A stretch of 64,000 bases of DNA from Marinomonas aquimarina (GTDB lineage Bacteria > Pseudomonadota > Gammaproteobacteria > Pseudomonadales > Marinomonadaceae): assembly GCF_900089755.1 (NCBI RefSeq), contig NZ_FLOC01000005.1, positions 1-64,000 of the forward strand. The letters run 5' to 3'. Within the stretch, counting starts at the first letter, position 1. Every line of letters starts with the position of its first letter. Below, piece after piece: positions 34,496 to 43,404 of the stretch. The position numbers and the translations under genes were made by a program. The notes below the pieces were generated by a model. It searched no databases. It saw only the letters and a program-made list of their open reading frames with translations, and was not told the DNA's origin.

Positions 34496-35677
34496 TTAAG
34501 CGGGCCAGTGCCAAGGGGGCAAATCGAGCATGCCAAAGCTGGGGATTTGCGTTTCCCCAAAGTCTTTTTCCAAGCGAATCGAGTGACACCATTCAGACTG
34601 TTCAAGCGCGGCAATTAAACGCGGCGCATGGGACACCACCCATACTTGGCTATGCTCGGCAGCAAAGATAATCAGCCTTGCTAAGGCGGGCAATAGGTCG
34701 GGATGTAAGCTGGTCTCCGGTTCGTTAAGCACCATTAACTCTGGTGGTCTTGGGGTTAACAAAGCCGCGACCCACAGAATATAACGCAAGGTGCCATCGG
34801 ACAGCTCTGCGGCGGTCAGTGGACGTAGCAAGCCATGCTGATAAAACTGCAGCATAAAGCGACCTTCATCGGTTCGCAGGACCTCAAGACGCGCGCCAGG
34901 AAAGGCAAAATTAATCGCCTCATGCAAGGCATCCGCATCACCAATTTCAATAATGGTTTGCAGCGCAGCAGCCACATCACGGCCATCATGATGTAACACC
35001 GGCGTAAAGGTTCCTAAATGGTGCTGACGGGCTGGCGCACCTTGGTCGGTACGAAAGTGATCGTAGAAACGCCATTTACGAATGCGATCGCGCATAAAGA
35101 ACACTTCAGGGGCTTGTTGGGCATCGGCGGCGAGGTCAAACATGGAATCGAAGCTCGACGCATGGTAAGACACCACCTCCCAGCTGCGCCCAGCGCGACG
35201 TTTAATGGCGTTATCTTGACGATCCACCAAGGCCGCCGCAGGACGGTAATACTCCCCGTGCCAAATGGTTTCTCGCATAATGCCAGGATCGAGTTTAAAC
35301 AAGGTGGGGGTTGTGGTGGGCATGGACACGCCAAACTTGGGCAACCCCAGCGCCACCGAGTAACCGTAGTCTTCCCCAGCAAAACCTAGCTTTAGCTGAC
35401 GTTTAGTTTGCCTTGGGCCACCTTGCACAGGCACTTCACCAGAGCGCATGCGCTTGGAGATCTTCTCGGGCCCCGCCCAAAACACCGACTCTAAGCCACC
35501 GTCTTCCGCCAAAGAACGCACAATACCGCCCTCACCGACTTTGGCGAGCAAGCGCAGGGCTTTGTAGAGGTTGGACTTACCACTGCCATTCTCACCCGTC
35601 ACCAGATTTAACTGCCCTAGCGGGATGGTTAAACGGATAATCGAGCGGTAGTTTTCTATAGCAATGGTTTTAATCAT
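34496..35677 (-). CDS. AAA/ABC-type ATPase of the RecF/SMC class (COG4637-like)
   Basis: A 393-residue ATPase with N-terminal Walker A G-E-N-G-S-G-K-S-N-L-Y near residue 29-36, a signature-like A-E-L-S-D-G-T-L-R-Y and Walker B L-M-V-L-N-E-P-E-T-S-L-H-P near 310-325, followed by W-V-V-S-H-A. Note Asn in place of the usual Asp in the Walker B, typical of this subgroup (L-N-E-P-E). No nuclease (TOPRIM) domain is attached, so it is not an OLD nuclease. It resembles predicted ATPases spread in gammaproteobacteria with no assigned function. Confidence 0.8.
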   Translation of the reverse strand: MIKTIAIENYRSIIRLTIPLGQLNLVTGENGSGKSNLYKALRLLAKVGEGGIVRSLAEDGGLESVFWAGPEKISKRMRSGEVPVQGGPRQTKRQLKLGFAGEDYGYSVALGLPKFGVSMPTTTPTLFKLDPGIMRETIWHGEYYRPAAALVDRQDNAIKRRAGRSWEVVSYHASSFDSMFDLAADAQQAPEVFFMRDRIRKWRFYDHFRTDQGAPARQHHLGTFTPVLHHDGRDVAAALQTIIEIGDADALHEAINFAFPGARLEVLRTDEGRFMLQFYQHGLLRPLTAAELSDGTLRYILWVAALLTPRPPELMVLNEPETSLHPDLLPALARLIIFAAEHSQVWVVSHAPRLIAALEQSEWCHSIRLEKDFGETQIPSFGMLDLPPWHWPA

Positions 35678-35825
35678 TAACCCGCATCTCTTAGCTCAAA
35701 CGGTTCATAGCATTCCATGCCATTCAATTGGCTTGCGCACATCTCCGGTCGTTCCTCCCTTCGATCGTCGGCGCCAATTAAACGCATGGAATACCTTAAC
35801 AAATATCTCAGGACAAAGCCGACTC

Positions 35826-37169
35826 TTAATGCTCCCCTTCGCCAATATCCATTTGCTCTTTCGCGAGCTTTAAGAAGCGTTTATGAATACGTCGTGTGGC
35901 CCACCACACACCGCCAATTACCAGCGGTACCGCAAGACCCACAGCCAAGCTTTTATCAATCGGTGCACCTTTTTCGTAGGCCGCTTCGATCAGATATTTG
36001 ATTAAGCCAATGCTGTAGTAAGAGATCGCCGCCACTGATAGGCCTTCGACCGTGTGCTGCATAGCTAACTGAATCTTCGAACGGCGATCCATTGAGGCTA
36101 ACAGATGCTGGTTTTGCGATTGAATCGACATGTCCACACGGGTACGCATCATATCGGACACGCGGTCGATACGACGGGACAAGTTCTCTAGGTTTTCACC
36201 AGCGGTTTTACAGGTACGTACCGCGGGCGTTAAGCGGCGCGTGATAAATTCGCTGATGGTTAAGTGCCCAGAGACTTCATCTTCTTTCAGGTCACTGAGA
36301 CGTTTAAGTATCAAGTCATGATAAGCCGCGGTGGCATTAAAACGGAAAGTGGTGGCGGCGCGCGCAGATTCCACCCAAGCCGCCATATCAATGATTTTGG
36401 TCAGCACCGCCTGCTCATCCAACTCATCTTTGGAGCCAGAGAGCTGCTGGGTCAGCCCCACCAACTGCTGATCCATTTGCGCCAGGTGTTGATTGTAATG
36501 ACGTGCTAACGGCAAGCCTAGCTGCGCTAACAAACGGTAGGATTCCACTTCAATCAAGCGCTGCACCATGCGGCCCAGCTGACTGCTGCTCATGCCGCGG
36601 TTATAGACTGCCATACGGCCAAAGCCATCACTGTGAATTTTGAACGTGGTCCACACTTGCGCATCGCCATTTTGTGGCAGACTGCCCACCAAGCGCATGC
36701 CTTCAAAGTAGGATCTCACTTGTGCCAATTCAGGCTCTGGTTGATGACGCGCATCTTCAATCGCCACATGAAACGCTGACACCACCGTCCCGCCAAGACT
36801 TTGCAGCCATTCTTTTGGCAATCGGCTGACGCCAGTATTGGCAAATGGATCGTCTAGGAAAGGCACACCTTGGTTAAGGATGGTATATGACACGAACTCT
36901 AAATGCGTCTCACGGCGAATGCGCCAATCGCCAAAATCCACCTCCAAGCAAACAGAATCATGACTCGGTGGCGTTTGACCAAAATACCCATAAAGCTCAC
37001 AGAAGTGCTCAAAGTCTGCCTGCTTGCGCGTGACGTCCAGCATCACCGCTAGGTAGCTTATGCGAGCAGGGCTTTTGATCACATGGAAGGGACGCGAATG
37101 CAACTCGGCGTACAAGTCGTCTCGCTGTTCGTGCATGGTCAATCCGTAAGGGTTGGCAGCAGAATTCAC
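35826..37169 (-). CDS. DUF3422 family membrane protein
   Basis: A 447-residue protein of the DUF3422 family: N-terminal H-E-Q-R-D-D-L-Y-A-E-L-H-S-R-P-F, a long soluble helical part with R-G-M-S-S-Q-L-G-R-M-V-Q-R-L-I-E-V-E-S-Y-R, and two C-terminal membrane helices (about 375-395 and 405-425) with a basic cytoplasmic end. The topology recalls CorA-like or RmuC-like coiled proteins, but the function is unknown. It stands as a single gene. Confidence 0.85.
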   Translation of the reverse strand: MNSAANPYGLTMHEQRDDLYAELHSRPFHVIKSPARISYLAVMLDVTRKQADFEHFCELYGYFGQTPPSHDSVCLEVDFGDWRIRRETHLEFVSYTILNQGVPFLDDPFANTGVSRLPKEWLQSLGGTVVSAFHVAIEDARHQPEPELAQVRSYFEGMRLVGSLPQNGDAQVWTTFKIHSDGFGRMAVYNRGMSSSQLGRMVQRLIEVESYRLLAQLGLPLARHYNQHLAQMDQQLVGLTQQLSGSKDELDEQAVLTKIIDMAAWVESARAATTFRFNATAAYHDLILKRLSDLKEDEVSGHLTISEFITRRLTPAVRTCKTAGENLENLSRRIDRVSDMMRTRVDMSIQSQNQHLLASMDRRSKIQLAMQHTVEGLSVAAISYYSIGLIKYLIEAAYEKGAPIDKSLAVGLAVPLVIGGVWWATRRIHKRFLKLAKEQMDIGEGEH

Positions 37170-37364
37170 AGGCAGCTCTCTTATTCTTTGTTATTAAACT
37201 TAGCTAAATCATTGGCTGGATTGAATTTCATTGCAACTCTTGAGGTCGCTAACAAGACCAAATTGGCCCATGTGACGTGGAATCGTTCCGATTAGTTAAG
37301 CTTATCAACTTCACCTGAGTGTCATATTTCCTTGGCAAACTGATGGATCAGAATGGAGATCGCT

Positions 37365-38864
37365 ATGGCCCTGAACCCGTTTCGTCGCTTAATCACCCCG
37401 CGCACGCAGTCGATCAATTTGATCAAGCTCGAACAAGAACAACCCATTCACCAAGTGGATCCCTGCTACTTGTCTTTTTCGATTGATATTTCCTTGATCA
37501 TCGGCGGCCAATGGTGGGAAGGCAGTAACGCGTCAAGCCGAGGACTAGGCACCAACCGCGTACCGCCATTGGAGCTGAATCACCCAAAGCTCAGCCAATA
37601 TGTGGAGCATCTTAAGCCAGCCTATTTGCGTGTGGGTGGCTCAGAAGCGGACACCATCCACTATTTCTGTTCTCATGAATTGCCCCACGAGAAAGAGCCG
37701 GAACTCAGTGAAGCCATTTGGAACCGCTTGCTGGACTTTATCAAACAGCATCAACTGAAGTTTATGTTTACCTTCAAATACGGCGCCTTCGATCGTAAAC
37801 AGCACGGTAAATGGAACGGCGCTGACAGTGCCGCCCTGCTGCAGCATGCTTTAGATCGCGGCGTCACGATTGATGTGTGTGAATTGGGCAACGAACTGAA
37901 TGCCTATTGGGCCTTTCATGGCCTATCGGCGCAACCGCGCACCAAACAGCTGGTGCTCGACTACCAGCGCTTTATTAATCAGGTACGCTTGCTAAGCCCA
38001 GATAGCCGCATCGCTGGCCCCGGCAGTGCCTTTTGGCCCTATTTAGGCGAAACCATTAAGTATCTTTCCAATATTACCCCGGGCTTTTTGGAACAATTAG
38101 AAGGTCAACTGGACATCGTCGATTGGCATTATTACCCATTTCAAAGCCAACGTTCGCCGATTCGTACGCGCACTGCGCGCATTGAGAAGCTATTGGACCA
38201 ACGCTCTTTGCAAGACTTCGAGCAGTTTTCCAACAAATTGGAAGCTTATCGCCAACGCTTTCAGCCGCAGGCCGAGCTGTGGACCGGCGAATCCGGCTCA
38301 GCCCAATGCGGTGGCCAACCGAAACTGTCCGATCGCTTTGCATCGAGCTTCTGGTGGGCGGATCAACTCGGCCGCGGCGCCAAGCTTGGGCAAAAGGTGA
38401 TGGTACGTCAGTCGCTGATCGGCGGTGACTACGGTTTGATTCAACGGGAAAGCTTAAAACCTAACCCTGATTTTTGGGTCAGCTGGCTCTGGAAGCGTTT
38501 GATGGGGCAACAGGTCTATCAAGTAAGCTGCCAAAATCCTGATTTGATCGTCTATTGCCACGGCGGCCACAAACAGAATCGCATGACCCTGTTGATCATC
38601 AATATGACCAACAAGCCACACCGATTGAAGTTTCAATCCTTTGGTACACCAAAGAAGCGCTACGAAATCACCGCCGACTCGTTAACCAGTAAGAAGGTCT
38701 TGATCAACGGCATTATTCCAAAGTTTCGTAAAGGCAAAGTACGTCTAAAAGACTTTCCCAAATTACCCAAACTGGATCTGGTCGCCCCATACAGCATTAA
38801 CTTCTGGACGTTTACCGACCTAGAAGCAGAAGAAGAGGCCTTTTTCGGCGAAGGTGTCTTTTAA
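37365..38864 (+). CDS. GH79-like glycoside hydrolase (heparanase/beta-glucuronidase type)
   Basis: A 499-residue protein with a TIM-barrel glycosidase of the clan GH-A type. L-R-V-G-G-S-E-A-D near residue 88-96 and E-L-G-N-E-L-N (proposed acid/base Glu about 177) match the heparanase/GH79 pattern; the nucleophile is probably the Glu in L-W-T-G-E-S-G (about 312). A C-terminal beta domain follows. No signal peptide is seen, so a cytoplasmic or unconventional location is likely. An upstream ATG at 37353 exists, but ATG 37365 has GGAG at the right distance. It converges on the LysR gene with a 4-bp overlap. Substrate is unknown; a glucuronide is the family-based guess. Confidence 0.75.
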   Translation: MALNPFRRLITPRTQSINLIKLEQEQPIHQVDPCYLSFSIDISLIIGGQWWEGSNASSRGLGTNRVPPLELNHPKLSQYVEHLKPAYLRVGGSEADTIHYFCSHELPHEKEPELSEAIWNRLLDFIKQHQLKFMFTFKYGAFDRKQHGKWNGADSAALLQHALDRGVTIDVCELGNELNAYWAFHGLSAQPRTKQLVLDYQRFINQVRLLSPDSRIAGPGSAFWPYLGETIKYLSNITPGFLEQLEGQLDIVDWHYYPFQSQRSPIRTRTARIEKLLDQRSLQDFEQFSNKLEAYRQRFQPQAELWTGESGSAQCGGQPKLSDRFASSFWWADQLGRGAKLGQKVMVRQSLIGGDYGLIQRESLKPNPDFWVSWLWKRLMGQQVYQVSCQNPDLIVYCHGGHKQNRMTLLIINMTNKPHRLKFQSFGTPKKRYEITADSLTSKKVLINGIIPKFRKGKVRLKDFPKLPKLDLVAPYSINFWTFTDLEAEEEAFFGEGVF

Positions 38865-39805
38865 ACAAAGCTAAACTCTTGTTTTAAGCAGGCGTCACCT
38901 TCATCGCGTAGATATTCTAAAAAGGCCTGCATCACGGGAGTGGGCTGTTTACTACTGGGGTAGACCGCACACCAGCTGCGTTTGATCGGAAAGCCTTTAA
39001 TCGTAGGCTTCACCAATGAGCCCATCTTCAGCTCGGTGATGACGTTGGCCAGCGGTAACAGGGACACCCCTAAGCCCGCTAAAATGGCATGTTTAATGGA
39101 TTCATTGGAGCCTAACTCCAATACGGGTTTTAACTGCAATCTAAGGTCTTTGCAAAAGCCTTCAATCGCACCACGGGAGCCAGAGCCCTGCTCCCGTTGC
39201 AAAAAGCCCGCGTCAAAAAACCGCTGTGGCGTGATATTTTCCGCTGTCAAAATCGGATGATCGGCCTTTACCACTGGCACCAGTAAGTTATCAAAAAACG
39301 GCTGACGACTGAGTAAACGGGTATCCGGCACAATGCCTGTAATGACAATGTCGTCTTGGTTTTGCAGCAAACGGTCGGTGGCGTTAGTACGGTTAAACAC
39401 ATTTAAGCGCACCTCCACTTGCGGGTACTTTTCTAAGAAACCCTTTAGCAAATACGGCACTATGATCTCGGCCGAACTGACCACACAGAGGCGTAACTCC
39501 CCACGCAATTGTCCTTCGAGCTGATACAAGTCCATTTGCAAGGTTTCCAAGTCACTGAAAATCTCACGCACCACGCGCTCAAGTTGCGCCCCCGCTGGGG
39601 TGACATAAAGCTGCTTACCCACGTAATCAAACATAGGCTGACCAAGGGCGGTTTCCAATTGCTTCATCTGCGCACTCACCGCCGGTTGCGTTAAACCCAA
39701 CTCTTCTGCCGCTTTGGAGTAACTTAGCTTTTGAAACACCACCTGAAACACCTGCAATTGACGAAAAGTGAGGCGATTTAAAAGCTGACCTAGCGTGTAA
39801 ATCAT
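38861..39805 (-). CDS. LysR-type regulator next to pyruvate carboxylase (PycR-like)
   Basis: A 314-residue LysR-type transcription factor: N-terminal winged HTH (L-N-R-L-T-F-R-Q-L-Q-V-F...S-Y-S-K-A-A-E-E-L-G-L-T-Q-P-A-V-S) and a C-terminal periplasmic-binding-like effector domain. It is divergent from pycA, 141 bp apart, the same arrangement as PycR with pycAB in Pseudomonas; control of the carboxylase genes is inferred from that. Strong similarity to CbbR/CysB-type effector domains can be seen but the ligand is not known. A candidate site lies at 39840-39857. Confidence 0.88.
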   Translation of the reverse strand: MIYTLGQLLNRLTFRQLQVFQVVFQKLSYSKAAEELGLTQPAVSAQMKQLETALGQPMFDYVGKQLYVTPAGAQLERVVREIFSDLETLQMDLYQLEGQLRGELRLCVVSSAEIIVPYLLKGFLEKYPQVEVRLNVFNRTNATDRLLQNQDDIVITGIVPDTRLLSRQPFFDNLLVPVVKADHPILTAENITPQRFFDAGFLQREQGSGSRGAIEGFCKDLRLQLKPVLELGSNESIKHAILAGLGVSLLPLANVITELKMGSLVKPTIKGFPIKRSWCAVYPSSKQPTPVMQAFLEYLRDEGDACLKQEFSFV

Positions 39806-39839
39806 TATCTAACCTACTGAAATATAAATCATTTAAATC

Positions 39840-39857
39840 AAGTATAATCTATTACTT
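39840..39857. promoter_or_regulatory. Candidate LysR-type operator in the pyc intergenic region
   Basis: AAGTA-N8-TACTT is a small inverted repeat 35 bp upstream of the LysR gene and 90 bp upstream of pycA. Its span suits a LysR recognition site between divergent target and regulator genes. It is in a very AT-rich gap, so chance is possible. Confidence 0.35.
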
Positions 39858-39946
39858 ATGGTATACCAAAAAAATATCAATTTTTTATTTATGTGACTTT
39901 CGAATACTGTAAATCCCATGCTTGATGTGAGCAGATGGAGAGAATA

Positions 39947-41362
39947 ATGCTGAAGAAAATATTGATTGCTAACCGTGGAGAGATTGCCGTTCGTATCGTT
40001 CGTGCATGCGCCGAAATGGGCATTCGCTCGGTGGCAATTTTCACAGAGCCGGATCGTCACGCGCTACATGTTAAGCGTGCCGACGAAGCTTACAGCATGG
40101 GTGAAGACCCGCTAGCGGGCTACCTCGATGCGCGCCGTATTGTGAACCTTGCGGTCGAAACCGGCTGTGACGCGATTCACCCAGGTTATGGTTTTCTATC
40201 GGAAAACTCAGAATTTGCTCGCATCTGCCAAGAGCGCGGAATTACCTTTATTGGCCCAAAAGCAGACGTCATCGCCAAGATGGGCGATAAAACCCAAGCA
40301 CGTAAGAGCATGATTGCCGCGGGTGTCCCTGTCACACCAGGCTCTGAAGACAACCTTGCTGACATCGAAGAAGCCGTGGTACTAGCCAATAGCATTGGTT
40401 ACCCAGTGATGCTGAAGGCGACATCCGGTGGTGGCGGTCGAGGTATTCGTCGCTGTGACAGCGAACAGGAGCTACGCGATCAATACCCACGGGTGATCTC
40501 AGAAGCCACGAAAGCGTTCGGCTCAGCCGAAGTCTTCTTAGAAAAATGTATCGTCGACCCGAAACATATCGAGGTACAGATCTTGGCCGACAGCCAAGGC
40601 GATGCCATTCACCTTTACGAGCGTGATTGTTCGATTCAGCGTCGCAACCAGAAGTTGATCGAGATCGCACCCAGCCCTCAGCTCACCCCAGAGCAACGCT
40701 CTTACGTGGGCGAGCTAGCGGTCAAAGCCGCGAAAGCGGTGGGCTACGAAAACGCGGGCACGGTTGAGTTCCTTGTCACGGGCAATGACATCTACTTTAT
40801 GGAGATGAACACCCGGGTACAGGTTGAGCACACCATTACCGAGCAGATCACCGGTGTCGATATTGTCCGTGAACAGATTCGCGTCGCCTCTGGCTTGCCA
40901 TTGAGCTACCGCCAAGAAGACATTTCGTTCCGTGGCTATGCGTTGCAGTTTCGTATCAACGCCGAAGACCCTAAAAATAACTTCTTGCCAAGCTTTGGTC
41001 GTATTACCCGTTACTACGCACCCGGTGGCCCAGGCGTGCGTACCGACACGGCAATTTACACTGGTTACACCATCCCGCCCTACTTCGACTCCATGTGTCT
41101 GAAGTTAGTGGTGTGGGCACTGAATTGGGAAGATGCGTTGGATCGTGGGGCTCGTGCGCTCGCAGACATGCGCGTACAGGGTGTTAAGACCACGGCCAAC
41201 TACTACCAAGAAATTTTGAAAAACGATGAGTTTAGAAGCGGCTTCTTTAATACCAGCTTCGTACCGAATCACCCTGAGCTATTGAATTACTCTGACAAAC
41301 GCGCACCAAGTGAAATTGCCTTGGCGATCGCTGCAGCCATTGCGGCACACGCGGCAGTTTAG
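39947..41362 (+). CDS. pycA: Pyruvate carboxylase subunit A (biotin carboxylase)
   Basis: A 471-residue ATP-grasp biotin carboxylase, M-L-K-K-I-L-I-A-N-R-G-E-I-A-V-R at the N terminus, ATP-grasp loop K-A-T-S-G-G-G-G-R-G-I-R near 158-170 and M-E-M-N-T-R-V-Q-V-E-H at about 285-295. It carboxylates biotin on its partner subunit using bicarbonate and ATP. ATG 39935 is also in frame, but ATG 39947 has GGAGAG in front and matches the family N terminus. pycB follows 23 bp downstream, with no oadB or oadG, so the pair is a two-subunit pyruvate carboxylase feeding oxaloacetate, not a sodium-pumping decarboxylase. It could be confused with accC, but the neighbour decides. Confidence 0.94.
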   Translation: MLKKILIANRGEIAVRIVRACAEMGIRSVAIFTEPDRHALHVKRADEAYSMGEDPLAGYLDARRIVNLAVETGCDAIHPGYGFLSENSEFARICQERGITFIGPKADVIAKMGDKTQARKSMIAAGVPVTPGSEDNLADIEEAVVLANSIGYPVMLKATSGGGGRGIRRCDSEQELRDQYPRVISEATKAFGSAEVFLEKCIVDPKHIEVQILADSQGDAIHLYERDCSIQRRNQKLIEIAPSPQLTPEQRSYVGELAVKAAKAVGYENAGTVEFLVTGNDIYFMEMNTRVQVEHTITEQITGVDIVREQIRVASGLPLSYRQEDISFRGYALQFRINAEDPKNNFLPSFGRITRYYAPGGPGVRTDTAIYTGYTIPPYFDSMCLKLVVWALNWEDALDRGARALADMRVQGVKTTANYYQEILKNDEFRSGFFNTSFVPNHPELLNYSDKRAPSEIALAIAAAIAAHAAV

Positions 41363-41385
41363 GAAGAGAACGAGGAGAACACCGA

Positions 41386-43194
41386 ATGAGCAAAGTACAG
41401 GTTACAGACGTTATCTTGCGTGATGCACACCAGTCTTTGATTGCAACGCGCATGCGTACTGAAGATATGCTTCCTATCTGCGACAAGCTTGATGCTGTGG
41501 GTTTTTGGTCTTTGGAAGTTTGGGGTGGCGCGACTTTTGATGCCTGCGTTCGCTTCTTGAAAGAAGACCCGTGGGAGCGTCTGCGCCAATTGCGCCAGGC
41601 ACTGCCAAACACTCGCCTACAAATGCTTCTACGTGGCCAAAACCTACTTGGTTACCGCCACTACGCGGACGATGTGGTTGAAGCCTTCGTTGCTAAAGCT
41701 GCGGAAAACGGTATCGATGTCTTCCGTGTCTTCGACGCACTGAACGACCTTCGCAACCTTGAGACAGCGATCAAAGCGGTTAAGAAAGCCGGTAAACACG
41801 CACAGGGTACGATCTGTTACACCACGAGCCCAGTTCATACTCTGGACCTATTTGTGGAACAGGCACAAGCATTAAAAGACATGGGCGCAGACTCGATCGC
41901 CATCAAAGATATGGCTGGACTACTGACGCCTTACGCGACTTACGACCTAGTCAAAGCCATCAAAGACAATGTGGATTTGCCACTGTTCGTGCACAGCCAT
42001 TCGACAGCGGGTCTGGCGCCACTGTGTCAATTGAAAGCCATCGAAGCCGGTGCTGAACACATTGATACCGCGATTTCATCGTTCGCATCCGGTACCAGTC
42101 ACCCTGCGACCGAGTCGCAGGTTGCGGCCCTGAAAGGTACGCAATGGGACACAGGTCTGGATCTTGAATTGCTAACGGAGATCGCCGACTACTTCAAAGA
42201 AGTGCGTAAGAAATACCACCAATTTGAAAGCGAATTCACCAAAGAAGACGTATCGGTACAGATCAACCAAGTACCGGGCGGCATGATGTCAAACCTAGCG
42301 AACCAGCTAAAAGAGCAACATGCGCTGGATCGTATCCGCGAAGTGTTTGCTGAGATCCCACGTGTGCGTGAAGACCTTGGTTTCCCTCCTCTGGTGACAC
42401 CAACGTCACAGATCGTGGGCACGCAAGCGGTGCTAAACGTATTAGCAGGTGAGCGTTACAAAACCATCACTAATGAAGTGAAACGCTACCTACAAGGCGG
42501 CTACGGTCAGCCACCAGCAGCGGTAAACGAAAACGTTCGCACCAAAGCCATTGGTCATGAGCAGCCGATCGAAGGCCGCCCTGCGGACGCACTAGGCGCC
42601 GAAATGGACCGTTTACGTAAAGACATCGGCGCTTTGGCGAAGAGCGAAGAAGACGTTCTAACCTACGCTATGTTTCAAGACATTGGTAAACAGTTCCTCG
42701 AGCAGCGTGAAGCCGGCACCCTAGTGCCAGAAGCCCTTGAGCCCATCGCTACTGCAGGGGCAGCCAAAGCGGCAGGGCCAGTGTCGACTGAATTCAAGAT
42801 CGACGTACACGGTGAAACCTACCAAGTGGAAATCACTGGCGTCGGTGGCGATAACTCAGGTAAGCGCCACATCTACCTAACCCTTGATGGCATGCCAGAA
42901 GAAGTCTTGTTCGAATCCTTGAACGAGTACGACGGCGGCGCAGCGTCAGGTGGTAAACGCGGCAAGGCATCGGGCCCGGGCGACATCACCACGGCGATGC
43001 CAGGCAATATCGTCGATGTACTGGTCAATGTCGGCGACGAAGTGAGCGCCGGCCAAGCGGTATTGATCACCGAAGCGATGAAGATGGAAACAGAAATTCA
43101 AGCGCCGATCGCCGGCAAAGTGGCTGGCGTTCATGTGGCGAAGGGGGACCGTGTCACACCGGGTGAAACCCTCATCGAGATAGTTCCACACTAA
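41386..43194 (+). CDS. pycB: Pyruvate carboxylase subunit B (carboxyltransferase with biotinyl domain)
   Basis: A 602-residue OadA-type subunit. The N-terminal TIM-barrel carboxyltransferase carries V-I-L-R-D-A-H-Q-S-L near residue 9-18 and the metal-binding H-S-H-S near 205; the PYC_OADA helical domain follows, then a Gly/Ala-rich linker and the C-terminal biotinyl domain with E-A-M-K-M-E-T near 565, where the Lys carries biotin. It transfers the carboxyl group from biotin to pyruvate to make oxaloacetate for the TCA cycle and gluconeogenesis. It shares an operon with pycA and is followed by a strong terminator. Confidence 0.94.
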   Translation: MSKVQVTDVILRDAHQSLIATRMRTEDMLPICDKLDAVGFWSLEVWGGATFDACVRFLKEDPWERLRQLRQALPNTRLQMLLRGQNLLGYRHYADDVVEAFVAKAAENGIDVFRVFDALNDLRNLETAIKAVKKAGKHAQGTICYTTSPVHTLDLFVEQAQALKDMGADSIAIKDMAGLLTPYATYDLVKAIKDNVDLPLFVHSHSTAGLAPLCQLKAIEAGAEHIDTAISSFASGTSHPATESQVAALKGTQWDTGLDLELLTEIADYFKEVRKKYHQFESEFTKEDVSVQINQVPGGMMSNLANQLKEQHALDRIREVFAEIPRVREDLGFPPLVTPTSQIVGTQAVLNVLAGERYKTITNEVKRYLQGGYGQPPAAVNENVRTKAIGHEQPIEGRPADALGAEMDRLRKDIGALAKSEEDVLTYAMFQDIGKQFLEQREAGTLVPEALEPIATAGAAKAAGPVSTEFKIDVHGETYQVEITGVGGDNSGKRHIYLTLDGMPEEVLFESLNEYDGGAASGGKRGKASGPGDITTAMPGNIVDVLVNVGDEVSAGQAVLITEAMKMETEIQAPIAGKVAGVHVAKGDRVTPGETLIEIVPH

Positions 43195-43215
43195 CTTAAA
43201 GTGTGTTGTTCGTTC

Positions 43216-43241
43216 GGGGGACCTTTGGTCCCCCTTTTTTT
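43216..43241 (+). terminator. Terminator after pycB
   Basis: GGGGGACC-TTT-GGTCCCCC (43216-43234) is a perfect 8-bp GC-rich stem followed by T6-7. Confidence 0.92.
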
Positions 43242-43404
43242 ATCCCATCAGGAATAGCCACTATAACTTGGCTAAATTATTGCGTTGCCTCTAATATAAT
43301 ACTGACTTTTCGTTTAACCATTAGTTAAGTAGCGACTATTCGTTTTTATCAAGCCGCAGTTGAATCGACACTATATAAGCAGGACTGTCGATCGGAGAAT
43401 TAGG

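Noticed and set aside
34496-35677. OLD-family nuclease (defence ATPase)
   Set aside because: The ATPase lacks a C-terminal TOPRIM domain and has no nuclease partner; no defence gene is adjacent besides Fic.
39947-43194. Oxaloacetate decarboxylase sodium pump
   Set aside because: PycB resembles OadA, but no oadB or oadG is present and a biotin carboxylase gene precedes it, so pyruvate carboxylase fits better.
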